Positions 1-11,815 of a DNA stretch of 64,000 nt are shown piece after piece; position 1 is the first letter of the stretch, and each line of letters starts with the position of its first letter. The notes beneath the pieces are model-generated. The model worked only from the letters and a program-made list of their open reading frames with translations, ran no database searches and was not told the DNA's origin. Origin of the DNA: Saururus chinensis (Eukaryota > Streptophyta > Magnoliopsida > Piperales > Saururaceae). The stretch covers positions 12,981,659 through 13,045,658 of the forward strand of contig CP141148.1 of NCBI GenBank assembly GCA_035235625.1, given 5' to 3'. Both the position numbers and the translations under genes were made by a program.

Positions 1-255
1 AATAATGCACCAATCTTTCAAAGATTTAGTACCCAAACCACCTTCATCTTTAAGCCTACAAATAGTTTTCTAAATAAGGGGGTGAAGCTCCCAACTATGA
101 TCAGTATTTCCCCAAAGAAAATGAGTCATTAAATATTCAATTTGTTTGATGATAGCAGTGGGAAACATAAAATGAAGTAACCAAAATATATGCATGCTTG
201 ATAAAATTGATATCATAAGTTCCTATTGAAAATTAGCTTGTAAATTTGAAGGTGA
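1..255 (-). mobile_element. LINE (L1-type) ORF2 fragment, reverse transcriptase C-terminal region
   Basis: Translation of the minus strand gives residues like MHIFWLLHFMFPTAIIKQIE, then a FLWG motif and a GGLGTKSLKDW motif. This is the conserved block after the reverse transcriptase core in plant L1-like elements, where an SVLFSMHTYWP-like stretch precedes a KFLWG motif and a GGLG motif. The reading frame contains at least one stop, so it is a dead fragment. It runs off the left edge of the window, so the rest of the element, including the zinc-knuckle tail, would lie to the left. Family assignment is from motif memory only. Confidence 0.6.
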
Positions 256-363
256 TAATGAAATTATGGATGTATCTATTGTTGGGAAGTGTTTTTAATG
301 CTCCCCTTTGATAATGAGCCAAGTGTAAGCGTAAGGAATATCTGAGAGTCTTTCATCTATAAG

Positions 364-443
364 ATTAACGGTGTACACACTAGCACACATTAGCACTAGT
401 GATATTGGAACTAATGTGTACTAGCATATATGCCGTTGATTTT
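364..443. mobile_element. Short inverted-repeat MITE-like element (copy 1)
   Basis: An imperfect inverted repeat has arms reading ATTAACGGTGTACACACTAG on the left and, on the reverse strand, ATCAACGGCATATATGCTAG. The arms continue into ACACATTAG on both sides of a short AT-rich loop. Related sequences occur at about 56875-56963 and 57553-57645, which supports a dispersed foldback family. The superfamily is not recognised. Confidence 0.4.
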
Positions 444-984
444 AAATTTCAAGGGCTCCTATGATTTCTTTACGCTAGGCTTATTGTCATAGTAGCGCAT
501 GTAAAACTCCACCCTATTGCTACTACCTATAGGAAAGTACGACCGTGTGTGGTGCTTGTCTCCAATGAGAGCATTGAGAATATGTGAGTTCATAATTGTC
601 CTTTTCTTTTCCCCATGAGACAGCTGTCTTAGCAACTCAATTCAACCAAGTTGAAGAGTTGATTTCTATTATTTGTGATGCTTTGCTCAAGATGGAAGGT
701 TGAACCTATGATGTATGATGGGTGTCAGCATATGTTGGTTGTCTCTATTTTATCCTTGATGTTTTTCTCTTGTAATAGTTCATGTACGATTGTTGGATAT
801 ATAAGACTCCTTCTACAATGTGGGATACATTTTTCTTAATTTGCTAAAATGACTAAATGTAGCTAGCTCATGGAAGTGTTCTAAACCTGTCCTCCGGTTG
901 TGAATTCTAACAATTGAATTAATTTCCCCCTTGCAGATTTATAATTTTCTCGGGTTTCCTTTCATAACAATACTATAATAAATA
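444..984. other. Intergenic, nothing recognised
   Basis: AT-rich sequence without a convincing coding frame, RNA gene or repeat end between two MITE-like elements. Confidence 0.5.
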
Positions 985-1113
985 GTCTCTTTGTCCTATA
1001 TTAAGAGTCATATTTAGTTTTTCAAAATAAACTAATTTTAGTTTTATTTAAATGAACTAAAATTATTTTAGTTTGAAAAACCAAATTTGACACTTGATAT
1101 GGGATACAAGGAG
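985..1113. mobile_element. Stowaway-like MITE (129 bp)
   Basis: The left end GTCTCTTTGTCCTATATTAA pairs with the reverse complement of the right end, CTCCTTGTATCCCATATCAA. It is flanked on both sides by TA, the Tc1/mariner (Stowaway) target duplication. The interior is an AT-rich foldback with matching TTTAGTTT blocks. Confidence 0.6.
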
Positions 1114-1115
1114 TA

Positions 1116-1805
1116 TAATGCTAGAGACAAAAGGGAAAGTAACAAAAGAGATCAGGGATATAATAGAATATTTCTAATAATTGTATAAGATTTGCGAGTT
1201 TCCCAACCCAACCCCTGCATATGGCTACACAGTGTTGCTAGTTTAACGATAGCATTTGTAAATCCTACCAATGCCACTTATTACCTCATTGGGTTTTGCT
1301 CATGCACAATATTTTAGTTTAAATCATTGAGTCATTATGTCATTAATACTTATTTCAGTTATTATGAAAGTTAGTCACAGAAAACAAGACTGCTTCTGAC
1401 ATAGAATTCTAAAAACCAAGGTTATCCAACTTGGAGAAACTATTAAGGTTTGCGAATTGGAGTGTGAATAAGATAAAGGTTCAGTCATATATATGTCTGG
1501 CCCTTATATATGCGTGATTGTCTACAGCTCTATTTTAGCCATATTGAGTTGAGCCCGGATATACCTACCTAAGCTTGAAATGGCCTTCTTAAAGTAAGGT
1601 TGTAAATGGTGTTTGTTTATGTTATCATTCTAAAATAGGCACTATAGAGTTTTGTTTGCCCTTCATATGCACGGACAGTTATGGACAAGGGTTGTTCATG
1701 ACTACAGTCGTCTACATCTGTTAGTTATATATTTTATTATTATTATTAATTAAAACTAAATTATTAGCCTACATCACATAATTAATTTCTCATGTTTTCT
1801 ATAAC
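1116..1805. other. Intergenic, nothing recognised
   Basis: AT-rich sequence with no convincing coding frame, RNA gene or element end. Confidence 0.5.
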
Positions 1806-2690
1806 ATTATTATTTATTTATTAGATAAGACCATCCTACTATTGTTATAACTTATTTTTCAGTTAACTTTTTACTAACCACACTTGGTTTGAGAATGAAG
1901 TGGGCTATGTCAAACTTTTACCTTCATTTAGTCCATTTTTGTCAATATCCATTATGGACATATGCAGTAGATAAATACATAGTTCACATAAAAATGGATG
2001 GTTATGGACTTACCTTGTCCATGTCCATGTCCATTTGTTTAGACTCATACATAGAAATCGAGCATAGCTCAACCACAAACAAAATGAGTATGCCCTGATA
2101 GCCATTGTTGGTTTACTTTGATTGACATATATCTCCTACATTTTTTACTGCAATGTTTTTTTATTTTTTGTTAGGAAGGGTGCCTTAAAAAACATCCATT
2201 ATTATTTATTTATTAGATCGATAAGACCATCCTACTATTGTTATAACTTATTTTTTAGTTAAACTTTTTACTAACGACACTTGGTTTGAGAATGAAGTGG
2301 GCTATGTCAAACTTTTACCTTCATTTAGTCCATTTTTATCTATGTCCATCATGGACATATACAACAGATAAAAATGGATGGTTATGGACTTACCTTGTTC
2401 ACGTCCATGTCCATTTGTTTAGACTCGTACATAGAAATCGAGCATAGCTCAACCACAAACAAAATGAGTATGCTCACATAAAAATGGATGGTTATGGACT
2501 TACCTTGTTCATGGCCATGTCCATTTGTTTAGACTCATACATAGAAATCGAGCATAGCTCAACCACAAACAAAATGAGTATGCCATGATATCCATTGTTG
2601 GTTTACTTACATTGACATATATCTCCTACATTTTAGACTGCATTGTTTTTTTATTTTTTGTTAAGAAGGGTGCCTTAAAAAACATCCATG
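1806..2690 (+). repeat. Tandem duplication, period about 392 bp, with an inner 110-bp duplication
   Basis: The segment beginning ATTATTATTTATTTATTAG at 1806 starts again at 2198 and runs in parallel with few differences through to a shared block reading AAGGGTGCCTTAAAAAACAT. In the second copy the part beginning ATAAAAATGGATGG at 2368 is itself repeated at 2478, a 110-bp step. The short open frame over 1889-2098 lies inside copy 1, is not kept in copy 2, and is not considered a gene. Confidence 0.8.
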
Positions 2691-3946
2691 TGAATGGCTA
2701 GCATAACACTGTTTTGGTTGTTTTAAAATGTGCTCTTACAATCCAAGCAAATCGTTCGAAGACAATTGTTGTGCACTATTTTAAACCTACACTTTTTCAC
2801 TCTAGTAGCATGTAACATTGTCAGCTACTCCTTAATTTTATGCCACAATAATTTTCTTATTTAATTTTTTTAAAATAACTTAATTTTTAGTTTTATTTAA
2901 AAAATCAAATGGAATAATTGTTGTGAAGTGGAGGAGAGTCCTGATAGGATTGCATGCATAATAACATGAATTTGCCTTTTAACTTCAGGACCATTTGTTC
3001 TTTAAATTAGTTAAAACAAACCTTGGAGTATTTAATTTACCCCTAGCCTTAAGTTTTATGAAAAATGGACGTTATACTTGGGAGATACAACATTACAAGA
3101 GGGTGTTGAGAAAAGGAGCCAAACATACGAAGATATGAAGTTTGGGGCTCATACCGTCACATGGAACATCCACTTCCTAACAGTGAAATTTTAGTTATAT
3201 GTCAATAACTTGAAGTTCACAAGCCAAAACAAAGGTCACAAATGATTAAATGGTTCTCTTTATTTCTCCATGTTCAACCAACGTTGCTCCTTTGTGGGCT
3301 TGACGTTGCTCCTTTGTGGGCTTGAGTTATAATTATGTAATCTCAAATACTTATAAAAGGGCGAAGAATTGACAAGAGGGCAAGGAACATCAGAAGAGGC
3401 CCAGCTGCCCAAGTTTTAGTGACCCACAATTTTCGGTGGATATCTATGGCGCCTGTAATTGCTCATTTGAATGGACATTATGAAGGCATGAAGGCGTCTT
3501 ATATTGCCGCCACTCTTCTTATATACAGGATAAATTTCCTACTAAGCAGGTTACCCACTAACATTTTGAAAAAAAAAAATCCCATGTTATTGGATGGGGA
3601 TGGAATAAGGGAAATTAGTGGAAGAGTTTTGTACTTTTATCAATCCAACGAAAACCTGCCTCATCACTTTCCGCCACAGGAGCTTTGGAGGTTTTGTTGG
3701 ACATGTATGATCATTATGTTGATATAGAGGACCCAGTTATTAGGGTTATCACCCTTGATTTAGTGTTTTGTTTTTACAAGCTTAAATGGAAGGGCGTATA
3801 TTTCAGAATGAGTGAAAATTCATAGGTTGGCCACTTCCAAAATCCTCTTTGAAATTCATTTCATCATAAACATCTAATAATTAGAGTATCCATAGGGCTT
3901 TTCAATATGAACTTTTACCTTTCTTACTCTCGCACCTTCGTACTAT
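2691..3946. other. Intergenic, no supported gene
   Basis: The only notable item is a 102-codon open frame at 3419-3727 without recognisable domains, which contains a poly-lysine run from an A tract. An 18-bp direct repeat (TTGCTCCTTTGTGGGCTTG-like) lies near 3285-3325. No splice-consistent extension of the open frame was seen. Confidence 0.5.
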
Positions 3947-4510
3947 TAGGGCTGTCAATGGGTAACCATTTGCCCACCACACCCACTCACTTGATCCAAA
4001 ATTCATAGGCGGGTAGTTATTAAATGGGTAAAGGGTAAACTAAACGGGTAATTTTACCTACCTATTTATTATGTGGGTAGGGCATGGGTAGTCCCTTATC
4101 CATACTCGATACCCATTACTCGAATTAATATATGTAAAACGTGTGTATCTTGTAGTATTTTGGTATAATGAGCTAAAGAATTTGGAGTAATGGAACATCT
4201 TTGAGTCTGAATTTTTTTAATTATTTAAATTTATATAAGGTGTTAGATTCTTATTCTGTTTTATTTTTTTATATGAATTGTGAGGTCCTTATAAGTTTAT
4301 ATTAGATTGAATTTTTTGTACTTTAGATATACTTTTAACATAAATATTTGTTATTATTTTTGCTTATTAATTGGTTAGTCGTTTACCCATTTTTTATTTA
4401 TTTACCAAATAAGTAATAAGCAATGGGTAGAATATGAGTAAAATTTCTTAAAGCGGGTATAGATATGAGTAAAACCTACCAATTTTATAAATCAATAGTT
4501 AAAACATGGC
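3947..4510. mobile_element. hAT-like element, left end plus degraded body
   Basis: The left end TAGGGCTGTCAATGGGTAAC resembles the TAGGGCTG(T/C)-type ends of plant hAT elements. The next 500 bp is full of GGGTA/TACCC motifs in both orientations (AATGGGTA, TTACCCAT, AGCGGGTA), as in their subterminal regions. No matching right end or 8-bp target duplication was found, so the right border is approximate. Confidence 0.4.
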
Positions 4511-4570
4511 AACTTATGCTATAGAAATGATGTCATTTTCTATTATGGTTCCTCTCAACAAAGAAATTTA

Positions 4571-4757
4571 CTCTCTCCATCTTATATTAATAACTTTATT
4601 TAAAAAAATAATAATTTTTACCTACATTCATCAAAGGGGAAATAAGCTTATGATATTCTTGTTTAAGTACCAAATTACTTAAATTAAATAAAATAAAGCT
4701 ATTATTAAGAAACAATTTGTTATGCCAAATAGAGATATTAATTTGAGATAGATAGAG
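4571..4757. mobile_element. Stowaway-like MITE (187 bp)
   Basis: Ends CTCTCTCCATCTTATATTAA and, on the reverse strand, CTCTATCTATCTCAAATTAA form imperfect terminal inverted repeats. They are flanked by TA on both sides. The interior is AT-rich and shares AAATAAGCTTATGA and ACCAAATTACTTAAATT blocks with the element at 8156-8345, so the two are related copies. Confidence 0.7.
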
Positions 4758-4759
4758 TA

Positions 4760-5575
4760 TTTGTTAAATTTCAACATCCCGTAATATATACAAGAGTTGA
4801 GACGAAGAATGCTTTTTGGTAAGAGCCAAGGTTATGGTTCTCTCAAATATGTATGGCTCATTATAATAAAGATCTAGTGCACGATATAAATACTCATGAT
4901 CTCCCCTATGCAACTTGGTAATTTATCATCTGCTATAGCTAACTAAGAGGCTGACATTTAGCTGGTTAGAAGTTAGAAAGTTTTTTCAAATGTGAAGATA
5001 TGGCAATTATCCCAATTGGATCTCTAGGTAATTTTAAAATCGGAAGACGGGGAGATAATTAAATAAAATTTACACTGCAATTGCACATAATTGCACACTC
5101 CCTCCATCTTATTTTAATAGTTTAAATTTGTACGGAAAAATTTAATATACACCCGACTAGCATTTTGTGGGTTCCATCCAACAAGCAAAGAAAGGGGGAG
5201 GATCTTTTAAAGATGAAGTAAGAGAGAAGAGTATACGAGTCACTAGCAGCTTGTAGGAAGCAAAAACTTTCAGTTTTCCACTTCCTACTTTCTAGTGTTA
5301 CGTATAGCTGGGACGAGTAGTATAGGGAAGAGCAACTTCACATGTAACTTCGTGCTTGTGTCTCTATCCTTCCAAGATTTTCAGTCGTTTTCTCCGCAGC
5401 ACCACCTGCAATTCGGTTCACACTTCCCCATCCAGCACTTCTTGCTATCTAAACGTCTGCTTGCAAATCCTGGCATAATTCTAAAAGCAAATCTCAGTAA
5501 AAAGGACAGAATTGCTGTTCTCTGTAATCACATTATTTACATGTGCTTAATCCCTTGCCTGATGTCCGACCCAAA
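4760..5575. other. Intergenic with one lone Stowaway-type end
   Basis: A single CTCCCTCCATCTTATTTTAA motif starts at about 5098 without a partner end, so it is probably a truncated MITE. The 96-codon open frame at 5295-5585 shows no domain. Nothing else is recognised. Confidence 0.4.
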
Positions 5576-5695
5576 CCTAAAATGATTTCGATTATAAATG
5601 ATCAGTTACTTTAAGTGTGTAATGAATGACATATACCTAAAATGATATTGATTATAAATAATCAGGTTACTTTAAGTGTGCAAAGAATGACATAT
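5576..5695 (+). repeat. Tandem duplication, period 60 bp, two copies
   Basis: The unit beginning CCTAAAATGAT at 5576 recurs at 5636. Both copies contain ATTATAAAT, ATCAG and TTACTTTAAGTGTG and end in GAATGACATATA. Confidence 0.8.
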
Positions 5696-6003
5696 ACGTT
5701 GTTTTCAGTTCTAGCAACCTGCTTGATCTTAGTACTGATCATTGTTTTAAAAACTCGACGAGACAGTGAACCGGTTAGTGGCCTGGTTTACGTTCACCTG
5801 GTTCGAGGAGCAGTTCGATAGGTATGAACTTGTTTGATAATAAATTATAAGTACAGATATTTTACCTAAAACAAGTTTAATGCAAAAAGATTATTACTAT
5901 TTTAATTATGATTTTTTAAGTAAATTCCAACCTTAATTATGTTGTTGTTGATTGAATTTAATATTTCATCATAATTTTTCAAAAAAAGAAAAAAAAAATA
6001 CTC

Positions 6004-6043
6004 CCATTGTCCCACATTAGAAGCTTTTAATGTGGGACAATGG
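6004..6043. repeat. Near-perfect 40-bp palindrome
   Basis: The stretch reads CCATTGTCCCACATTA, then an AAGCTT centre, then TAATGTGGGACAATGG. Only one base pair in the 20-bp arms mismatches. The TACTCCCATTG context suggests a collapsed Stowaway-like MITE with almost no interior. Confidence 0.7.
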
Positions 6044-6078
6044 ACGTATATTTTTAACTACCTAGTTAATTAAAAGTG

Positions 6079-6390
6079 AATCAAATTAAGCTTTTAATAT
6101 GGAATATATTTTTATCTAAATTAAGCTATTAGTATGACATAAAGAGAATATAAAAAATCATTGAATGAGCAAGGTAAAAAAATTGGCAAATTGGATCATT
6201 TTACACCCGATATGGATCTTGACCATTGAAATTGAATCAAATGAAGCTTTTAATATGGAATATATTTTTATCTAAATTAAACTATTAGTATGAAATAAAG
6301 AGAATATAAAAAATCATTGAATGAGTAAGGTAAAAAAATTGGCAAATTGGATCATTTTACAGCCGATAAGGATCTTGACCACGATTAAAC
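6079..6390 (+). repeat. Tandem duplication, period 156 bp, two copies
   Basis: AAGCTTTTAATATGGAATAT at 6088 recurs at 6244. The following ATTGGCAAATTGGATCATTT and GATCTTGACCA blocks keep the same spacing. The two copies differ at only a few positions. Confidence 0.85.
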
Positions 6391-6445
6391 CAGTTGAACC
6401 TTCCAGTGTACATGGTCCAATTTTAAATCACTCGTGTTAATCTTG

Positions 6446-8155
6446 GGTTAGTTTGGCCCAAAGGGGTTATGTTCCAAGTATACTAAGTAAATATTTTCGT
6501 AACTAGATTTACATGATCAGATTGAATAAATTAAATGGGCAGTTGACATGGTTGGGGGGGAACTGTTGGATCAGTTCTTAAGTTTCTCTCACCATTTGTA
6601 AGTTATATAGCAGCTTCTTATTGCTAGTCACTTATCTGTCATGAAAACTATGTCAGATAAAACCATGTCAGATAGGCTAAACAAGTCCGTATACTAATGG
6701 TGACACCAGACCTACATGGTTCTTTGTGGGAGCCTCACACTTTCTGCTCGTGATATAAGTCAGAATAACATTTAGTTTTACAGTGAAAATGACAAAACTA
6801 CCAAACAGTGAAGAATATGCCATAATGTCCAGTGCCATCACAAGAAGTAGCTAGACTACCAAATCACTAGCAAAGGAGGTTGAGCTCTGACGAGTTGCAA
6901 TCCAGACCCATCAACCTAGAATGGACCCAACGCACGCCATGCATGCACACCACCCAAAAAAACACAAACAGGTTGAGCCAGATCCCTGCCTACTTCACCC
7001 GCCAGCAGAAAAGTTCTGGATTTTTTCCATCTTTTATACCAAACCCTCACCTTCAGTGTGGCAGAACATCATTTCCCTGCTGAGATTGGGTGTTGGCAAT
7101 CCCCACTTGTTAGGAATATTGGCTTACAAGTTTTCTCTGATCTGTCTGTCTAACCCCCTCTGCTTGTTGTGGGCTACTGCTGTCTCTTTGCTGATAGTTG
7201 TCACGTCGTCTTTTCTTGATCAAGGCGATAAAATCACCAGTATCCAATATGGAATTCTCACATGTTACTCGTGAAAGCAGCTGCATGGCCGCTGTTTTCT
7301 CATATAAGAATGAAAATTGGGCCTTTCTTCCGTCTATTTTGTGCAGTTGTATCATTTGTCTATCTGTTGGTATTACTATATGTTGAATTCATATAGTTTT
7401 TAGAGTTAACAAGGCCATGCATGCTTGCTGCATGGTCTATAATTAACTCAATAGACTAACGGTTAGGTCCTGTATGGTTTTGACAATGTCTGATTAGGGC
7501 TGCCAAAAGAGGAAATAATGGGAACATATTCCAGCCGTTACTACCAAAAAATTCAACGCTTGCTTTCCAAGTATAACACGGTTTTGTCTGACAAGGTATC
7601 TTCACAAATTAACATGGAAAAAGAAAGAGGACTTTTATGTGTGTTTTTTTTTCCATTCTCTTAACTTTCTTTATGTCATTTCTACAAGCGAGATGGCTAC
7701 ATGCTGCCTTATGCAAAAACTGTGAAACTTGAGTGATATGCTAGATTTTTATTCAGGCAATTAGATGCAGTGCTGGCATTGTTTGCAAGGAGCATGCAAG
7801 CTATACTGTATTTTGGTTCATTAACCTCTACTATTTAGGCTTTCTATCTTGTCTAGTGGACACCAATGTAGCTCCTATAATTCTGGTTAATTAATCTGCA
7901 AACAGTGTTGCAAGGTTGTAGGCATAATTCCGTCATTAGAGAACTCGAAGGTTAATGTATATTTAACTAGCATTACTTGATATAAATTAAAGGGTAACAC
8001 AAGCCATTTCAGAGTAATGGTACACCGACATTGTGTTTCATACGTGATCCACCTAGCACATTGAGTAGAAACCGTTGATTAGTGGGGTTTAGAAAAATGA
8101 GCCCTACTAAGCAATGGTGTTTTGATGATGAAGTAGGTTACACGTTAAGAAAATA
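6446..8155. other. Intergenic, no supported gene
   Basis: Slightly less AT-rich sequence around 6880-7390 carries several overlapping short open frames on both strands. None has a recognisable domain or a splice-consistent extension, and mutual overlap on both strands argues against coding. No tRNA or familiar miRNA was seen. Confidence 0.4.
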
Positions 8156-8345
8156 CTCCATCCGTCCTATATTGATAGCTACATTTTAAAAAATAATTAT
8201 TTTTATTAAATGGTAAAACCTATAAGAAAATAAGCTTATGAAACTCTTTTAATAAGAACCAAATTACTTAAATTGTATAAAGTAGAGCTATTAATATAGA
8301 ACAAATATTTTTGCTAAATGAGCTATTAATTTAGGACGGAGAGAG
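8156..8345. mobile_element. Stowaway-like MITE (190 bp)
   Basis: The left end CTCCATCCGTCCTATATTGA and the reverse-strand right end CTCTCCGTCCTAAATTAATA are terminal inverted repeats close to the Stowaway consensus. They are flanked by TA on both sides. The interior is shared with the copy at 4571-4757. Confidence 0.8.
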
Positions 8346-9659
8346 TATTTTTCTTTTCTTTATTATTTAGCTTTTTCTTTTCTTCCATAGAATAGGACAA
8401 TGTATTATGTATACAGCACATCAACTGACAATCCAAATCATTCAAAGAGAAGGCTAAAGGCACTTGGGAGAGCTGTACATACATGCATGCCATTTCTTTC
8501 TCTTTTTTGTGTAAAATCCTCTTTGCTTGAAGTAGTGGACATATAAATCTAGGATTAAATAAATACCCATGTTTGCGATACACGTACTAAAATAAACTAG
8601 GGATAGTTTTGTATAAAACTTCTCAAAGGAAGAAAAGGCAACTCTGTTTGATGAACTAATCGAAACTCAAGGAACTTGTCAATTCATCTCACACAAAATC
8701 AAAGTTGGGCACAATTTAAGTAGAATTTCTGCTTAAGAATGGAAAAAGTTCTCTAGTTTTGATCATGGAGGTGACCAGTTGGTGAATGAGATGGTTTTGG
8801 GGATGACCAAGCAACATATCTCTCCTAGGTCCCAACAGCTTTTTGTCAGTCATATGAAAAGAATACAGGACAAGCAACAATACGGGGCACGTTGTAATAG
8901 TATATGAAGCTAGAGCTTTTACTTGTTTCTTTAGGAGTTCCTATCACATGATTAATTGAATAATTTAGCATCTTGACATATATGGTCCTTTCCTAATCTT
9001 CATGAATCAATAGTTAATCATGACATGATGATGCCCTGATTAAGGCATATGTGGCCTCTTGTCTTTTAATTAATGGACCATGTGAGCAAAGTCTAGCATG
9101 CATGCAGATGTAAGCATGCGTTATATATTGATTATATAGGATGATCAGGTATAGACAATATAAAAAACACGTATAACAATAAAAATTAACTTGTAGACAT
9201 CTTTCTCTAGAGTCCATGCATGTGTTACACGTACACTTTTATTTAAAGACATTCTTTATACTTGTTATCCTTGATGAGTACTTATAGAATATTTGGGGCG
9301 AAATTCTCCTGAAAAACTAGGATTGTGCTTAAGATACTATTGTTCCGGCCCCTTTCTTCCGTATACAACATATGGAATACCTTTTGATGCAGTCCTGAAG
9401 CTATTCTACCTACTGATCTTACACATAACGATTGAACAGCGTGCAAGGCTTTGTACCTTGTCCTTAAATTTTGTTAAGAAGCACGTAAACCTAAGCAGTT
9501 TTATTCCTTTTAGAAATTTCCAGTGAATCAATTAGGTATTATGTGCATATAGTAAGTACATCAGTGCCCATGAGTATGTCCTAGTTAATTTTGATATAAA
9601 AAACCCTTCATATCTATCAAGGGTAGCATTGTTTATTCTCGATGCCTACATATTACTAA
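8346..9659. other. Intergenic, nothing recognised
   Basis: AT-rich DNA up to the left end of the large CACTA-like element. The short open frames here lack domains. Confidence 0.4.
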
Positions 9660-10459
9660 CACTACAACAAAAAGAGTTATTAGTGACGCAATATCAAAAG
9701 TCGCTAAAAATAACTATTTGCAATACATATAAAAGCATCACAAAATTTATAATTATTAGTAACTTTTTTTTTAAATCGTCACTAAGAGTCTACTAATTAG
9801 TGATCAATTTTTAAAAGCGTCACAAATAGTCTTAATATTAGTGGAGCTTATATCAAAGCGTCTCTAATACTAATACTATTTGCATCGCTTTAAATAAAGC
9901 ATCGCTAGTAGTTATAAATTTTTTTTAAAAATAAAATTATTAGCAACGTTTATTAGAAGAGTCGCTAATAGTATAACTATTATAAGCGTTTTGACATAAG
10001 TGCCACTAATATTAAGACTATAAGTGACGCTTTTAAAAAAGGGTCACTAATATTTATAAATTCATAAAATTAAAAATTTACAACTATTAGCAATGCTTTA
10101 TAGAAAGCATATATACTAATTAAGGATGCTTTTTTAAAAGAGTCTCTAATACTTATACTACTAGCAAAACGTTTACACAAGCCTAACTAATAGTTATAAA
10201 TTTTAAAAAATAAAATATTTAGAACTTTTTGTGACGTTTTTTAGAAAGCGTCACAAATAGTATTAGTATTAGTGATGTTCATATCAAAGCATCCTAATTG
10301 TTTTATTAATTTAATTTAATTATATATTTAATGAATATTAAATTTTAAAAAAACTTCACAAATATAATTTATTTTATTTAATATTTATAATTTATATATA
10401 ATAAATAAATAAATAAAATTTCCCTACTTTATCTCCACTCCTCGGAGCTCAGGTTCACA

Positions 10460-10960
10460 TTGACGTGCGTAACAAAGGGAGGTGTAAAAAGAGAAATAGG
10501 AGAGAGAGAGATGAGAGACGAAAGCGAAGAGGGGGTAGAGAGGAGAGAGGGTACTGAAAAGAGAGAAAAGCAAGAAGGAGAGTTAAGACAGAAATCTAGA
10601 GAGGAGAGACTCGAAAGACGAGAGAGATTGGAGAGAAAGATGAGAGGAGAGAAGGAAATAGGGTTGAGTGGGGTGAGAGAGTGAGATGAGAGAGAGAAGG
10701 GAGAGAGGGTAGAGAGAGAAGAAAGAGAGGAGAGAGAGGGGGAAGAGAGAGTGAAGAGAGAGGGCGAGGAGAGAGATAGAAGATAGAGCTAGAGGGAGAG
10801 TGGGTAGAGAGAGAGTGGAGAGAGGAGAGAGAGAGTAGTGGAAAGAGACAAGAAGAGAGAGATCGAGTGAAGAGAGAGAGAGGTGAGAAAGGGTAGAGAG
10901 AGAGTGAGAGAGGAGAGAAAGAAAAAAGAAAGAAGAAAGAAAGAGAAAGAGGGGGGAGAA
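10460..10960 (+). repeat. GA-rich purine tract inside CACTA A
   Basis: About 500 bp of irregular GAGAGA, with essentially no pyrimidine runs. Further blocks of the same kind occur at 11180-11350, 11510-11691 and 19760-19880. Open frames here are Glu/Arg low-complexity artefacts. Confidence 0.9.
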
Positions 10961-11815
10961 ATTAATATATATATATATATATTTTCTTTATTATAAATTA
11001 TATTTTTAATAATAATAAAAATAAAATATATTATCGACGCTTATAAAGTTGCGTCGCTACTACCCAAGGTTTTTGCAATGCATATGTGTCGCTACTACCT
11101 ACATAAGCAACGCAATTTCACAAGCGTCACTGATATATTTTTAAAATTTTTTATTATTTTTAAAATATAATTTATAATAAAAGAAAGAGAGATGATGAAG
11201 AGATAAGATAAGGAGAGAGGAAGACCGAGGAGAGGAGCAAGAGAGAGGAGAGAGAATGAGAGAAGAGAGAGAAAGAGGGGAGGGAGAGAGAAGAGAGAGA
11301 AGATAGTGAAGAGAGAGGGAGGAGAGAGAGAAGAGAGGGGAGAAGAAAATAATTTATATATTTTTTATATATAATATTATATTTTAAAAATAAAATAAAA
11401 TAAATTACTGTTGCTTATCAAATTGTGTTTCTATATAGTAGCGATGCAAATGCACAATCGTTGCTGATATATTTTATATAAATTTTTTTATTGATTTTAA
11501 AATATGATTTATAAAAAAAAAGAGAGATAGTAGAGAGAGAGTGGGCAGAGAGAGAAGAGAAAAAGGTAGAGGAGAGAGAGTGCATGAGAGAGTGAAGAGA
11601 GAGAATGAAAGAGAGTGGGTAGAGAGAAAAGAGAAGAAGAGAGAGACAGTGAAGAGAGAGATGAGAGTAGAGAGTGAGAGGAGAGAGAGAGTGTCATGCC
11701 CCAGCTTTGCCCGACACGAGCTGAACCAGGTCCAAGGGCCGATCAGTGCGTGGGAGTGACAAAATTGAACGGATTATCTAATTTGCGGATGACTTAGCCC
11801 CTCTTAGGGCGGTTC

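Larger units (their letters stand above)
5738..6445. mobile_element. Possible degraded non-autonomous DNA transposon
   Basis: The left part reads CATTGTTTTAAAAACTCG followed by ACCGGTTAGTGGCCTGGTT. The right part, on the reverse strand, begins CGAGTGATTTAAAATTGG after sequence containing ACCAGTTGAACC. Plant elements with TGTTTTAAAAAC ends and AACCGGTT-rich subterminal sequence are common. The ends are diverged and no target duplication is evident, so this is tentative. Confidence 0.3.

Noticed and set aside
10460-10684. Glu/Arg-rich frame as a coding region
   Set aside because: It is a GA-repeat artefact within the CACTA A purine tract.
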